Part shown: positions 1 to 13,200 of the stretch, piece by piece | Layout of the letters: each line of letters starts with the position of its first letter | Numbering within the stretch: the first letter of the stretch is position 1 | From: Aculops lycopersici | Taxonomy: Eukaryota; Arthropoda; Arachnida; Trombidiformes; Eriophyidae | Length of the DNA stretch: 64,000 bases | Assembly: GCA_015350385.1 (NCBI GenBank) | Contig: WNKI01000002.1 | Span: 1,607,154 to 1,671,153, forward strand | Direction: 5' to 3' | Position numbers and translations under genes: made by a program | The notes under the pieces: generated by a model | What the model saw: only the letters and a program-made list of their open reading frames with translations | What the model was told of the DNA's origin: nothing | Database searches by the model: none

Positions 1-11
1 ACCTACTTACT

Positions 12-15
<4 letters not shown>

Positions 16-65
<50 letters not shown>
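16..65. repeat. (CT)n microsatellite
   Basis: About 25 uninterrupted CT dinucleotides. They lie in what I read as the intron upstream of the first visible Elk exon (1-294). The rest of that intron is A/C-rich with loose AACCAAA/AACCGAA words and shows no coding signal. Confidence 0.95.
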
Positions 66-68
<3 letters not shown>

Positions 69-294
69 TGTGTGCTACTCGCGCGACAAACCCACTAACG
101 AAAACACCGACAATTGGAACAAAATCAAACCAAACCGAATCGAACCCAACAAAACCTTCGTATCCTCTGGTGCCAATCAACGGCGCACCTGGCGACTACG
201 ACATCTAAACCTGGCTTTGGTTTCCTAAACTTTACTCGTACAAATACTGTAACCAAACTTAACCGAACGTAACCAAATCAAATCAAACGAATAG

Positions 295-3200
295 ATCCTG
301 AGGGATTTTCCCGAGGAATTGCGCGGCGACGTCTCCATTCACCTGCATAGGGAAGTGCTGACGTTGCCCATTTTCGAGACGGCGCCTCACGGATTCCTCA
401 AGAGTTTGGCGCGTCACATAGAGAGCAAATTCTGCTGTCCTACGTGAGTATTGGTTGTTAGATGGAAAAATAAATAGAAAGAGCAATCACCATTAGAGGT
501 TGCGGTTTGCAGGTGGTTGTTGGTTTAATTGATCTACTCGTTTGCTAACCTAAAGTCGTTGGTTGCGCAGAAAAGTCGTCAAATTGTCTCGTCGAGCAAC
601 GAGAAGGAGCAACACCACAATCGCGAGAACCAACTCTTGGTGGCAACTCTAAATCACCCCTCTACCTGCCTGCAAGCAAAGGAGCAGCAGCAGCAGAGAG
701 GAAGCGAGGTGGCAATTTAATTAATCTAACTGTTCTACCTGTCTAAAGCAAAGCAAGCATTCTAACCTCAACTCTGAAACTTTCCTTCGCGCTTCCAACT
801 CCCAAACGCGATACAACGCAACGAAACGAAACGGAAACAATTAGCGAGCACCTTATTCACAAGGGCGACGCTCTTAATTACCTCTACCTCGTTTGCAATG
901 GCTCCATGGAGGTGCTGCAGGAGGGAATGGTGGTCGGCATTTTGGGCAAGGGCGACCTAGTCGGCTACGATGTTGCCTCTATGCTGACACCCGAGAACAC
1001 ACAATTTGGTTTAAACAAAATGCAAATGTCCATTGGGTTGGTCAAATCGTCCAGTGACCTGAAGGCGCTCACTTATTGCGACTTGAAGTGTATTAGTGTT
1101 GCAGGGTTGTTGGAAGTTTTAAAAATGTACCCCGAATTTCAGGACACGTTTCAAACTGAAATCCAACACGATTTGTCATTCAATTTGCGAGAGATTCCTA
1201 ATGAGGATGACGAGGATGATGACGATAATAACAATCGGCATCAGGACCACGACGATGGTGGTGGTGGTGGCGGTGGTGACGGTGGATGTAACACGGAAGA
1301 CGATTCAGGTAACGAACACGACCAGGGTCGAGACCACGGCGATGACGACGAATCGGGTAACAGCGACGACGACGATCAAGATCACGAAGGCGACGACAGC
1401 CGGCCGCTGTATGTGGTGCCCGAGTCGGCAGCTATCTCAATGTCGGATCGACGCGAAGGGCGCCACACGAACGCCGGCCGTTTGTATGGCGGATCAAATT
1501 TGCCAAACAACAACAACAGCAACAATGCGCAAGCCACAATTGGACGCTACGACCACCAGGACGAAGCGGAGCGGCAAGCTAGTTCTGGCAAGATCCTGGG
1601 CATAAGCAGCGGCGGTGGTACCGCCGACGCCAGTGAAAGTGAGGAGGATAACGATCTGGATTCAGTTGAGGAGGAAGAGGAGGACGACGACGATGAGGAG
1701 GACGAAGAAGACGACGACGACGAGGATGAGGGTCAAGATGATGAAGATGATGGCGACCAAAGTGAGAGAGATAATGATAACAACAACAACCACAAAGACA
1801 AACAGCCGCCCATGAGCGAGGGCCACTCAGACACAGCCGCAGGTCCTAATGGTCCGAGCGGAAGTGACGGAGGTAACTTAGGCAAATCGAACACAAGACA
1901 AGAGGGTGGCTCTCATAGTAGCGGCTCTCAGGGAGCAGGTGGTTATAAGGATCAAGGTGGAGGTAGCGGTAAAATGGGCGAGGCACGTGAGTTTAAGCCT
2001 CTCACTTCTGCTGATATCAATTGTGTTTGCGATGACCAGAACTCTCTGGGCATAGTGGAACAGACGGCGGCAGTCAACTCTGAAGACTCGACCAACGAAC
2101 TGCTGACCTCGACGAGTTTGGACGTCGAACTTGAATCTGAAGACAACGGAGACGACGACTATTTTGAGTCGAGTGATGCAACCGGAACCACAATTAGGAC
2201 GCAAAGGCAAAGTTTACGCCGCCAACAGAGACCTAGAGGGAGCAGGAAACGGCTGGTGAAGGCGACAACAGCAAGAGTGGCCATTAGAAACAGGGATACG
2301 CAGTCGCTGCACTCAAGCTCTTTTGAGGGTCTACTAGACCAGCACGGTCGAGTCGCTTCCGGTTCGGCAGGCATCATCAGTCAGATGAGTATTTCCTCAA
2401 TTCACCGAGCTGACGATTTGAGGCGCTCGGCGTTGAAAAGTCGCACTGCCCGACAGGAAGCTAGGAGTCATCAAAGCGCTTCCGGTCCAATGGTCAGCTC
2501 GATGGTTGGAGCGAAGGCGGCACCTTTAGCGCCGGCACTTCGCTCTTCGGCTCTAAAGTCCAGTGTGGACTCAATGACAATCTCACCTACCACAACAACC
2601 AATACACCAACCAGCAGAAAGCCGCCGCTCGCCTTCGATTTAAGCCGCAACACCACGGCTATTGTCGATAGGCGCCGCGCTTCGGCCGGCTGCATTCCGG
2701 GCAAGCCGGCCTTGTTAACTCTGAGCATCGGTGGCGGCGACTACACCGACGTGGCCACAAATTTGCCAACTGGCCTGCTAATTCAACAACAACCAATTGC
2801 GGCGGCAGCAGCTTCGAGCCAAAAGACTCGGCCCAAGCTGAGGGAACAGTCGTCGGTGTCGCATGTAAATGCGAGTCTAGTTTCGCTGACGGCGAGCAGA
2901 ACGCCGATAGGCGCAGCTCGCGCAGAGGGACCTAGCGACCGCGCGGTAAACCACCACCACCAGCAGCAGCAAAAACCACAGCAACGGGTCCGAATGCCAA
3001 TCCGACGATCGGTTACCAATGGAACGATTCATTCTAAGGCAAAAAACTCCAGCGACTATCATAAGCAAGAGAAGCAAATCAACACAATGACAGCTGGTGG
3101 CTACACTTCCATTGGTGCAAATGGTAGCAATGGGAGCGATGGGCACTCTATTGAAACCTTCAGTGAGACTCGCCTTGATGGTGGTGGTGTCTCCAATGGC

Positions 3201-5228
3201 TCTGCGACAACAAACAGCCACCAGAGTAAACTTACAAGCAAATCACGGCAACAACAACAAAAACCACCACCGACTGCAGTGACAAGAGACCCCGAGCTGA
3301 AGGTCATAGACGAGCATATTTCTTCGGTGTCGGCCAGTGTGTTGGAGATGCGCCGCGACATGAACGAGTTCCGTGCCTCGATGGCGATGCTAATGCAAAT
3401 GGTGGCAAACGATAAAAGGTTGCCGCTAGCACCGTTGCCGTCCACATCGATGTCGTTTTCACAAATGCGCGAGCCAAAAGGTGGCGGCCGCAATGTTAAC
3501 AGCGACAAAACGATGCAACAAGAAAAATCAAAAGTGTCGCTCCCGACGTCAACATCAACATTGAAATCAAGCTCAAACTCAACAAACAAACTAACCGAAA
3601 TGGTGACAGGTAACACGAGAAATATTTGCACTAGTTTCGACATCATTGAAAGAGTAGGCGACAATTGCAACTACAACTCTAGTGGCAACAGCGAAGGTAA
3701 CAACAAGAGCAACAGAGACTACATCATAACGACGATGACAGGTAATGGTGGCAGCAAGAGCTGTGCCTCTGTGGCGACATCCTCATCATCTGCGAGGCAA
3801 CGCAAACGTGTGCCCCCTCCGCTGCGGGCCGACAGTGTTGGGTTGGCGGATGGGAATGTCCGCGCGGGTTGCGACCTCCAAGGTGGAATGCAAATGCCCC
3901 ACACGCCCTCTAACTCGAGCTTGCCACTAGCCTGCAATTGGCACTCTATGGACGGGTCCATTGAAGACCACGACAACCAAAGAAGGTTGGCGCCCGAAAC
4001 TAGCGCCAAAACTGGCAAGCTAGCGAGCATTTTCCGGAGAAGCTCGTTGAAAATGCGTGGAATTTTACGGGAAGAGGAGGGCGACGGCGAGGGGCGACCT
4101 CCGACTGTTCAACAGCAAGCGGCTTCCGCTCGACTGGACCACGAGGCCGAGCTTCTGGCCGAAGTGGTAGCCACGATCAATAGGCGAACCAGCGTGACGA
4201 GTTCAAACTCGTCGCTAACTCCAATTGATCCACCAACCACCAGCAGCTCGAATCGTATGGATTCACAAAGAACAAACTTTAACCCTAATTCGCCGTCAAA
4301 CTCTCAGACGACACTAGCAAACAGCAATGGGAAGTCGGAGGGGGAAGCCATAGGAGAGTTTAGTTTGCCATTTGCAGCCGATCAGACGATGCTGGACCAG
4401 CAACCAAAGGAATCTAATAATAAGTCAATGTCGGCATCGGCAGCAACACCAAAAGAAACCGAAAGGGAACTTGTTGTTGTTGTTGTTAAAAAACCATTTG
4501 ATTCGCAACCGTCAACTTCAATTCTTCAGCCAAGCCAACGATTAGATAAACAAACTCAAAATCACAACTCAAATAGCCACGGCCAACAACAAACCCGTCC
4601 AGTCTCTCAGGGTAGCGGCTCATTGATGAGTTATCAAATGGGCAGCGGTACTTGCGGTTACTGTAACAACAGTAACAACTGTAGCAGCGGCTGCCAAGTG
4701 GTTGCATTGCCGGCGAGTCTAGCCAACAATCTCAACTCTGACCACGACGACTCCGGCCGAAGCAGCTCCTCGGTCAACTCGACGTCCGTGAACCTAACCG
4801 AAAATCCCCTGGGCGCCGGCGCAGGTTCCACGTTAGCGCCATACAGTGCGAGGGTCACGCATGCTTTGGTTGGTAGCGCCACCAACTGGCCATCGGACGC
4901 GGCTCCTGAGGTTCAGAGCTCATCGCCCTCGACGAGCTCCTCTACCAACAGCCAACTCAGCTCGTCGCCCTCCAATCACTTGGCTAACCGTTCGACTACA
5001 GGTCAAATAGGATTTGGCGAAAGCCAAACAAGTGTCAACCACCACAGCCATCAACAACTGCAGCTACAAGCAACTAGCAAACCCAAAATGCTGGTCGCTT
5101 CCGCTTGCCTAGACAGTAGAGGCTCCAGTCAGACGCCTGTCAAGACAATGAGCTATGCAATCGACATGCCCACAAGTCCAACGGAATCTCAGGGCGACTT
5201 TTTGCGTAAGACCACGAGCAGCAAGTAG
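295..5228 (+). CDS. Elk: ELK-type (KCNH) voltage-gated potassium channel, C-terminal part
   Basis: This is the 3' part of an ether-a-go-go-like K+ channel gene; PAS, voltage sensor and pore lie left of the window. Exon 295-443 follows an ATAG acceptor and ends at GTGAGT. It encodes the C-linker/cyclic-nucleotide-binding-homology start (DFPEELRGD, then LPIFETAPHGFLKSLARHI), typical of ELK channels. The last exon, 845-5228, follows a TTAG acceptor and continues in frame with EHLIHKGDALNYLYLVCNGS and GKGDLVGYD. The two exons sum to 4533 nt (1510 codons plus stop), so the phase fits. After the CNBHD (about 150 residues) the remaining roughly 1350 residues are low-complexity: Asp/Glu runs near 1200-1800, then Ser, Asn and Gln runs. 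A polyadenylation signal AATAAA lies at 5389-5394. Family assignment is firm; the tail's role is unknown. Confidence 0.9.
444..844 (+). other. Elk: Elk intron
   Basis: A 401-bp intron between two Elk coding exons, with GTGAGT donor at 444 and TTAG acceptor ending at 844. Open frames inside it are not conserved-looking. I see no other gene. Confidence 0.85.
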
Positions 5229-6137
5229 CAGTGAGTCATCATCGTGGTGAGTTAGCGGAGCAAATAGCAACTAGAAACATAGAAACTAATACGTGTTCTC
5301 AGTGATATTAAACTAAACCAAACTGAACTAAGCGACAAAATCTAACCTAAATGATCTGCAATGATGACAACTTGTGAGAATGCAAAATAATAAATGAAAT
5401 ACAAATTAAAACTTTATGTGTAAAGTTGCTCCATAGTAATTTGATTCAACTAACAAACTGAACTTGACTCATCACTTACCAACAACCCAAAGCCAGCGAC
5501 CACTTGTTGGCTGTCTGGCTGTTGACTCGGCCCTTATCATCGGCTGACAATGGAGATGATCTTGATAAGCCTCAATGGTTGCATTATATTTAGTGGTGTT
5601 TGTTGCGTCTGCCTTCGAAAGTCATCAGAGCAAAGTAACGCCACTCGCTTGTTTAAATTCATTCTAAAACTTACGCAACTACAAAAACCACCACCACCAC
5701 CACAGGTAAGCCAACTATAGAGAAAGCATTCTGTGTGCTCAAGTACAAACCCTCGGTTCGTGATCAGTGCTCAGGTAACACGAGCATAGCAATTTAGCCA
5801 TCGACGACGAGGACCAAAAAATAAAGCAAAACAGGTGGTTGCCGGGGTGAAAAAACAAAGCTCACGCGGCGAGTCGGTGGCTCAAGTTCGAGTCGTTGGT
5901 TTACCTTTAGGTTATTAGACACGCCAAAATTTAACCCCATCGAATTTGATTCAGTGGCAGCGAAGGCTTAGCTGGAATTAGCCATTCAACACTGCCGCTA
6001 TCCCCACTACAAGCTTGACAAAGAATAAAAGCTAATGCGATCTGTAAGCCAACTAGTGAAAGGCAAAGGGAAAGCAAGTTCCCGTTGAAACTAGATAGAC
6101 AACTGAAAGGTGGAGGTAACTACGCAACCGGCATTAA
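5229..6137. other. Intergenic: Elk 3' UTR and acid phosphatase 5' region
   Basis: Holds the Elk 3' UTR with AATAAA at 5389-5394, then noncoding sequence with a short CCA run near 5690-5703. The upstream region of the next gene follows. No TATA box or ORF is convincing. Confidence 0.6.
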
Positions 6138-8432
6138 ATGGAGCAAGTTGCAATGAGCAACTTGAACGCTTATAACGACAACAACGACGAAAATGACAAC
6201 AGAAATGACGATGTTGACTCTCATGTCGAATGCAGTGGAGATTGCCATAGAGTTAGCTCGAGCGGCGGCCGGCGCAGCCAGTGCGCCGACTGCTGCCAGG
6301 TGAGTGCTCCGCTATTGGCCAGCTCAGTCAAGTCCAAGTCTAAGCAAAGACTGACGTCGCCGTCGCTGCTAATGCAGAAGCGGGGCAAAAATATTGCAAA
6401 CTCAACGAGCGCCGGCAAGAGACACAACAATAAAATTCCAAAAACAACTTTATTTCACGGCCTCGGATTGTATTATCTAGTTGGCGCTAGTCATCAGCAG
6501 CAGCACAACCACTACCTTAAACAACAATTGAAGCAAACAAGCAAATATTACCATCCACCGCAACCCTTGCCACCTATCACTGACACACCGTTAACCATAC
6601 AATGCGCCACCACCTGCCAGTCTAATTATATTGGCAATCGCGACAGCATCCACAACAACAATCGGCGCAAACAATCGCATCAGCAAGTCACCTACAACTG
6701 TTGGCGGCAATTTTTTTACAATTCTCAGCTAGATCAACAGCATCAATATCAATATCATCACCAACAGCAAAGGCAACAACAAGAGCCTCAGGTCAATAGA
6801 AGTGGTGACAACGACTACCACCGCAACGCAAGCCGAACAATGAAAGTCGGCGACTACGATGTCAATATTAGAACTCTGGGTATCGCCTTCTTTGTGTTGG
6901 CAAGCATTTTTTGTGTCTACGGAATACTAACCTTCAAGGATGATCACATTCCAAAGAGCCGTTATGTGACAGAGTTGAAGTTGGTTAGTTTGTTTAATAG
7001 ACACGGCGATCGGGCGCCGAGTGATGCATTGCCCATTAACGATCCACATCGGGACATGTACAAGTTCTTCTGGCCAAATGGGTTAAGCAATCTGACTGAT
7101 GCTGGCAAATTGCGACAGTATAAGTTGGGTCTGGAAACTCGCCGCCATTATTCCGGCTATCTAGATTATAATGCTAGTCAAATCCTCGTTTACAGCTCGC
7201 CTATGTTCCGATGCATACAGTCTGTTGAACTGACGCTGCGAGGGTTGTTTGACATTGGGTCCTACAAAGAAAAAAACCTCAAGAAACAATACGAATGCTA
7301 TTTGAAACAAAAGCAACAAAGCTCACTATTATCCTCTAACCACTCAGATTCAAAGGGTAAGGATGCCAACAAAAAGTGTTTGCCTAGCGGCGCCGGTTCA
7401 CCGGACGAGTACAAGAAGGTTCTAATCGATACACAAAACATGCCGGCTCTAATCTATGAGTTCCTCAACAATTGCAAGTATCGCAAGGAAAACCCAAGCC
7501 CGGTTGATGTTGACATAACAAACTCGCCTGAGATTAAGAAGTTGCCGGGTATTGAATTATTGAGAACAACCTTAATGGAAAGGTACAATCAGAGTTTGAA
7601 TTTTAGCAGCATCAGTTTGTGGTCAACTATTGAATCTGAGATGGATTTGGTAAGAACTGAGGAAACGATTCAGTATGCAAAACATTATTTGGAGTGGGTC
7701 AACAAGCCCATAGTAAATGACACCAAATCACCTCTTGCTGATATAACTCTATTTGACCTCTACGAGGCGGCCACCGTATTGGGCTACCGAGACCGAGTGG
7801 TGGACACGGCGCTTCGCGTTCAGATTGGACCAATTATAGCCTCAGTTATCGAAAGTCAGCAGGTTGCATTAACAACAAACAGCAACTCAACTTTTGCAAC
7901 TTCGATGTCGAACTCCATTTCAGAAGAACAAACTAAAAAATATCAGGACAAGAAGATGATTATATATTCGGGCCACGATTCAATAATGCAACTTATCTTA
8001 AATTACATGGGAGTTATTAATTTTGAGGGAACATTTGAGCAAAGGTTCCACAAGTTGAAGAAAACCGACGATGAGTTGAGTAAGTTTTTGAATGGGATTA
8101 GAATGTGTTCATATGGAATGTCATTCAGGCTAGAGTTGTATCAAACTCGCATCATTAACTCACCGGACACATTTGCCTACATTCAATTGTCCATCTACAA
8201 TCGGAACGATGCAAAGTTTCATGACGTTGATTATCCCCTAGTGCCCTTCGGTTCAATATGCCGCCGAAAGTTTGTAAAGAAATACCCGAGGGCCAAGAAT
8301 GAGTTGTCTCGTTTCTATCCCTATGAGTTCCAAACCAATCAGGAGTTTAATTGTCCCTATGAGTTGTTCAAGAACATCACTGCGGACATCATGATTGATC
8401 GAGCTGATTTGAAGAGAATCTGTGATTATTGA
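6138..8432 (+). CDS. Membrane-anchored histidine acid phosphatase (lysosomal/prostatic type)
   Basis: Single-exon ORF of 764 residues. The catalytic domain (about 275-764) shows the branch-2 histidine phosphatase signature RHGDRAP at 288-294, whose His289 is the expected phospho-acceptor, and the distal GHDS motif with His613-Asp614. Phosphomonoester hydrolysis in a luminal or extracellular compartment is the family's role. A hydrophobic segment at about 246-266 precedes the domain and no C-terminal membrane segment is evident, so I infer a type II protein with the catalytic domain outside or in the lumen. This differs from vertebrate ACP2, which has a C-terminal anchor. The first 240 residues are a Gln/Asn/His-rich cytosolic tail; an internal Met just before the membrane segment (nt 6841) is an alternative start. 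AATAAA lies at 8457-8462. Confidence 0.85.
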   Translation: MEQVAMSNLNAYNDNNDENDNRNDDVDSHVECSGDCHRVSSSGGRRSQCADCCQVSAPLLASSVKSKSKQRLTSPSLLMQKRGKNIANSTSAGKRHNNKIPKTTLFHGLGLYYLVGASHQQQHNHYLKQQLKQTSKYYHPPQPLPPITDTPLTIQCATTCQSNYIGNRDSIHNNNRRKQSHQQVTYNCWRQFFYNSQLDQQHQYQYHHQQQRQQQEPQVNRSGDNDYHRNASRTMKVGDYDVNIRTLGIAFFVLASIFCVYGILTFKDDHIPKSRYVTELKLVSLFNRHGDRAPSDALPINDPHRDMYKFFWPNGLSNLTDAGKLRQYKLGLETRRHYSGYLDYNASQILVYSSPMFRCIQSVELTLRGLFDIGSYKEKNLKKQYECYLKQKQQSSLLSSNHSDSKGKDANKKCLPSGAGSPDEYKKVLIDTQNMPALIYEFLNNCKYRKENPSPVDVDITNSPEIKKLPGIELLRTTLMERYNQSLNFSSISLWSTIESEMDLVRTEETIQYAKHYLEWVNKPIVNDTKSPLADITLFDLYEAATVLGYRDRVVDTALRVQIGPIIASVIESQQVALTTNSNSTFATSMSNSISEEQTKKYQDKKMIIYSGHDSIMQLILNYMGVINFEGTFEQRFHKLKKTDDELSKFLNGIRMCSYGMSFRLELYQTRIINSPDTFAYIQLSIYNRNDAKFHDVDYPLVPFGSICRRKFVKKYPRAKNELSRFYPYEFQTNQEFNCPYELFKNITADIMIDRADLKRICDY

Positions 8433-10202
8433 TCTAGTTCAGACAAGCAAAAAAACAATAAATATATATTATACACTACAGATGAAAAAAGTACGCCGGA
8501 CTCACTATAAAGTAACATGAGGGTCCCGGCCACCAAGATTTGCAAATATCTTGATAATAAACATAACTAATAGCTTTTCTTATGAAAATCCAAGAAATCT
8601 AAATAGCCACAATGGTGACTGCAAAAATTGCGACTTGGTTCACTTTGGAAAAAGTAAACCAAGCCGACCTGTCTATCCGGTTAAATGGGTTTTCTTCTCA
8701 GCCCCGCAACACTCACGGGTTGTGATCATCGTGAAGCTTAAGAACCCCCTGACAAGAATGGAGTCGTAAAATGTGGAGCAAAATTGCTCACTTTCATCCT
8801 GGAGTTGAATGAGAAAACTGTTTGTTTACATTCGCTAAAGTTGAATTTACTCTCACTTTCAGCTCTCAATATACTTTAATATTTGTCTTAATACTTTATT
8901 AGTTCAATGAGAGCACTCGAATTCCATAGATCATTTGCATTGAATCACTTGATGACCAAAGCAAAAATCGGACAGAATTACCCTCGAACTTCCTTTAGCC
9001 AAGGAACCGCAACGCGCGATGTACGCGATATTTCCGCGCTACGTAATATTTCACGCTCCAAGAAGTCGGGTGCATACTTTCCTCTTTATCTCTCCCTCGC
9101 CATCCGTTGTCGTATGAATGCCATCCACAACCGCTACCAGGTGACTACTACCACGGGTTTGTGGTTGAAGCTGCTCGTCACGATGATTGTGTTTGTGATC
9201 GACTCGACATTTGTGACGGCGCCGTCGAGGTACAGCGAGTCAGGTGAGGCAGGGAAGCTCAGGTATCTCGCGTAGCGCAAACTCAACGAGAGTTTCTCTT
9301 CTGTTTTCTTTATTGCGCGACTGTTCGCTGGCTGACTCGTTGGACAGATAATTGTATTAATCAAAGTGCAGGCGCTCGAGTGAATGACTGGGTTCATGCG
9401 AATGTTTAGGGCCTGGCAGCCTGATGACCACGATACCTGATGACCAGACTTGGCTGCGGCGACTGCGATAGGGACTGCAGTGACAAGTAAGCCGGCGATT
9501 TTCGAGGGAGTTACTGCATAAGCGGCTATAGTTTTCCCGTTAGACGACTGCAATTGAAACAAAACAGACATGCACATTGAAACAACCAATAGCACACAAC
9601 CAGTGCGCTTTTTGCAATGATGGTTGCAATCAGGAGCAGTATAGTATCAAGTGTTAGATTAAAGAACTATTGAAGTGTTTATTAGAGAGTATGCTTATAT
9701 ATATATGAAAATGTCTGTGTATGATAGTGTTCGTACAATGATTCTTGCTTGTATTCTAACACGTTCGTCTGTGTGTCGGACACTGTGTCCACCTTTCTAT
9801 GTATTCTCCTACACTGTACCGTGTGAGAAAAAACAGCCTTTCGCGCTTGTATGTGTGTGTAGCGATCTGGTTGCACAGAAACTTACTGCCTATTCTACGT
9901 TTATACCGCTGATTTAGTTCCAAAAATGCCGCTGGAGGCGCCTAAAGCGAGAAAGGCTATTTTTTTCTCACACGGTATTGGCCATGGCAATATCGTCGCT
10001 TCTATTGTCGTGCTCGCCGCCAACATTCAAACTTGATAGAATATTCCGGCCAAAAATAATTGGGCTCTACAAACACTAGTCTAGTTATTGCCTGGTATTT
10101 ATCCCCACTGATCCCTTATATCAGAGATATTTATATATCCACCCTCACCTTCTAACAAGTATTATGGATTGACATACGCAAATTAATTGTCACCGAAGAA
10201 CC
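8433..10202. other. Intergenic, possible cryptic exon near 9114-9243
   Basis: Contains the acid phosphatase 3' UTR and the upstream region of the HECT ligase. The only suggestive signal is a plus-strand open stretch from ATG 9114 to a consensus donor at 9243/9244 with a hydrophobic core. A minus-strand open frame overlaps it (9134-9595). Neither resembles a family I know. The rest shows TA-rich tracts and no gene. Confidence 0.4.
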
Positions 10203-13200
10203 ATGGTGAGATCATCTAAGAAAGAGTCATCAAATAAGCACTCGGCCAATGGGTGCGATGGAGGAAACCACATCAACTCGAATCCAAGAGCCCTGAGGTC
10301 CAACGCAGCTGTTGGTCAGCTCTTGATTGCAACCTCGAGAGCCTCCGGAACATCCTCTATAACCGCAAACAATCAACCCACCTCGGTCACAATGACGTCA
10401 TTGCCATACATACCTGGTCAGCCAAATCATCCTTCTCCTTTAAGTCTAACCAATAACAATGGATTGAACTTTCTCAATCGAGCCACACCAGACAGTCGGC
10501 ATGCACAAATCATGTCCGGTGCCTCCTTGTTACGTCAAGAATTCTTCGTTAAAAACACAAATAACAATCCGGTTGATATTCCAACATCTCAACATTCAGC
10601 CGATCAAGTTCCAATGACAGCTTCAACTGCAGTTGACACCTGTGATCCAATTCCACTGGCCACACTTGATATTACCGATAGGCTCGCCAAGGTTGGTGAT
10701 AAGGAAACAAGCACGGATAATTCAGTCACTGCGAACCCCAGCATCTCCACCTTTTCCAACAAACTTAGCGATCAAAACATAACAACATCCGACTACCTTG
10801 TAATCGCACCCAACGGCAACACTGCTCAAAACAAAGTAGTGAATTCTCATCCTAAATTAATTTTAAGGTCAGCCAAAGAGGGCCTCGAGCCAAACTTGGA
10901 CTTGATCAATAATCTACGATCTCTCATTTTTGATGGCAGCGATAATAACAATATCACAAATGGTAACATTGACACCGAAAACCTTGCAAATTTCATACCG
11001 AGCAGCAGCGACGGAGACCATGCAACAAATCAAGGTAAAAAAACCGACGCATCCAACATAGGAGCTGCAATTCTCAAGACAGAAAATTTATCTGCTGATA
11101 AAAACTCAAATATTATAAAGCTAGTCGGTCCATTTATACCAGTTACCAGCTCATCAGAACCTGTTCCGGGTCCATCTGGTTTGAACAAGAGTAGCAACAA
11201 TCATATTGATCCGCTACCTAGCGCTAAATCACAACAAAATGATCCAACATCAACTAGATCACCTGAAAAGAAGATCAATTCTAGAAGTGGTCGAAGAGCA
11301 AGGAGATCAGCTGCCCACGACAAAAGATTCGCGACCATCTCCAAACTGCCAACCATGGCCATAGCTACTGGCGACCCCACACAACAAATCAAAGATATCA
11401 ACAAGGATCTCCCGGTACATTGGGAGGCCAGACTCGATGCCCATGGTCGTGTATTCTACATCGACCATGAGAGGCGCACGACAACTTGGGAGAGGCCACC
11501 GTCAGTCTCTAATGTTGGTAGCTCTGTGATTAAGATAGAACCCCCTCAGTCTCGCACCACCAAGATTGAAGTGGGCAACCTGTCCATAACGGGTTCTCAG
11601 TCGAATGGCCCTAATGTTACACCCAATAATGGCCAAGCTCCGAAACCCCAGACGAGATCGAGAACAGACGAATCGACTGAGCATCAGAGGGTTCTGCTAG
11701 ACCGCCGCTATACACTACGTAGAACAATATCATCAAGACGAACATCGAAACCGAGCGAGGATTCTTTCAGTGAAGCTGGTCCGAGTCAACCGGCAGAGTC
11801 TTCGCCTCTGTTAGATCCGGTCGCCATGAAAGCATCGCCTAGCACTTTTAAAGCGTCAATACTCAGCAATGATGCAATCGATGGCAACTGTATGTCAGCA
11901 TCCTCTACAAGTCGAGCGAGAAGTTATAATGTCAATATCGATCAAGCCAATTTTATACAGCGCCAGGTGGCTGCTCAAGTCCAAGAACCGCGACCTGGAA
12001 CATCCCAACAACAGCAATCCACTGTCCAAAGCTTGCAAAATCACGATCAAACACTACAACCAACTATTTCACAGCCAAAAGCCTCTCAGACCGGTTTGAA
12101 AAGTCCAGGAATAGATATACAGCGACAAGCGTTGTCCAAGGATGCCATTAGTATATCGATAGCTTGCCCATCAGCTTTGAAGTTTCTCAATAGGTCAGAC
12201 TTCTTCAATTTACTGCACCTGAACGATGAGGCCTTGATGTTATATAACACATCAACAAACTTGAAGTATATTGTGAACAAAGTCAGAAATGACAAACTCA
12301 ACTCAGCCTATGAGAGGTACCAGCATAACAAGGATCTAGTCGCTTTCTTGAACAAATTTACTCTTAAGCATGAGCCATTCCCAATGGGTTGGGAGGTAAA
12401 AGTGGATGATCAAGGCAAAAGTTTCTTTATAGATCACATACGAAAAGTTACAACCTATGTTGATCCAAGATTGCCAAGTGAAATGCCGCTTATAAATCCA
12501 AATATTGTGCCATTACATGACCATAGAACACCATTCAATGTCACCGAAAACTCACAACCAGTCCCATCCACTTCCAGCGCCATATCGCCAAACGTATCCT
12601 CGACTGTTAATGATTCTCCATCGACCAGTCGAGCTCTAAGACCATCAGATCAATTGCCAAGCCTTTCATCTTGCGCATCGCCTAGAATTGGTCAGCTCTC
12701 GACAGGAAGTGCAGTTAGCCCGCCAGCTGGGCTTAGCGGTCCTTCGACGAGCATACCAAGTCAATCATCTACGTTGAGCTATGAGCACAAGATTATAGCA
12801 TTTCTCAAGCAACCAAATATATTTGACCTCATCAAAGAGCGTAGATCGGCCGCTAGCTTATTGAACTCCTCGTTGCGGGATAGGATCAACCAAATTCGTA
12901 AAGGGGGTGTCAGTGTCCTCAAAAAGTATGGACACGACGTTAACTTGATGATGCTCATAAGTTTATTCGATGCAGAGATCGATTCCATCGGTCATAGTGG
13001 TGCCGCTGCTAGACTTTCTCATAGACCTAAGCCAAGAAGTTCCGTAGACAGGATCATGGCACCAGGCAAGCGAGATTTTGAAGAAAAACTGCGATACTTC
13101 TACAAAAAACTGGAGCAGAAAAACTTTGGTCATGGTCCGAACAAGTTAAAACTGGGTATCAGGAGAGATCACGTACTCGAAGATGCATTCACTAAGATTA

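Noticed and set aside
240..290. Telomere-like AACC repeats near the window start
   Set aside because: Words are irregular (AACCAAA, AACCGAA, AACGTAA) and do not match TTAGG or TTAGGG repeats.
1201..1815. Plus-strand ORFs in other frames over the acidic part of Elk
   Set aside because: They are out-of-frame reads of GAC/GAT/GAG repeats (Met/Thr/Arg-rich) inside a well-supported coding exon.
9134..9595. 153-codon minus-strand ORF
   Set aside because: Hydrophobic start is tempting, but there is no known homologue and an opposing open frame overlaps it.
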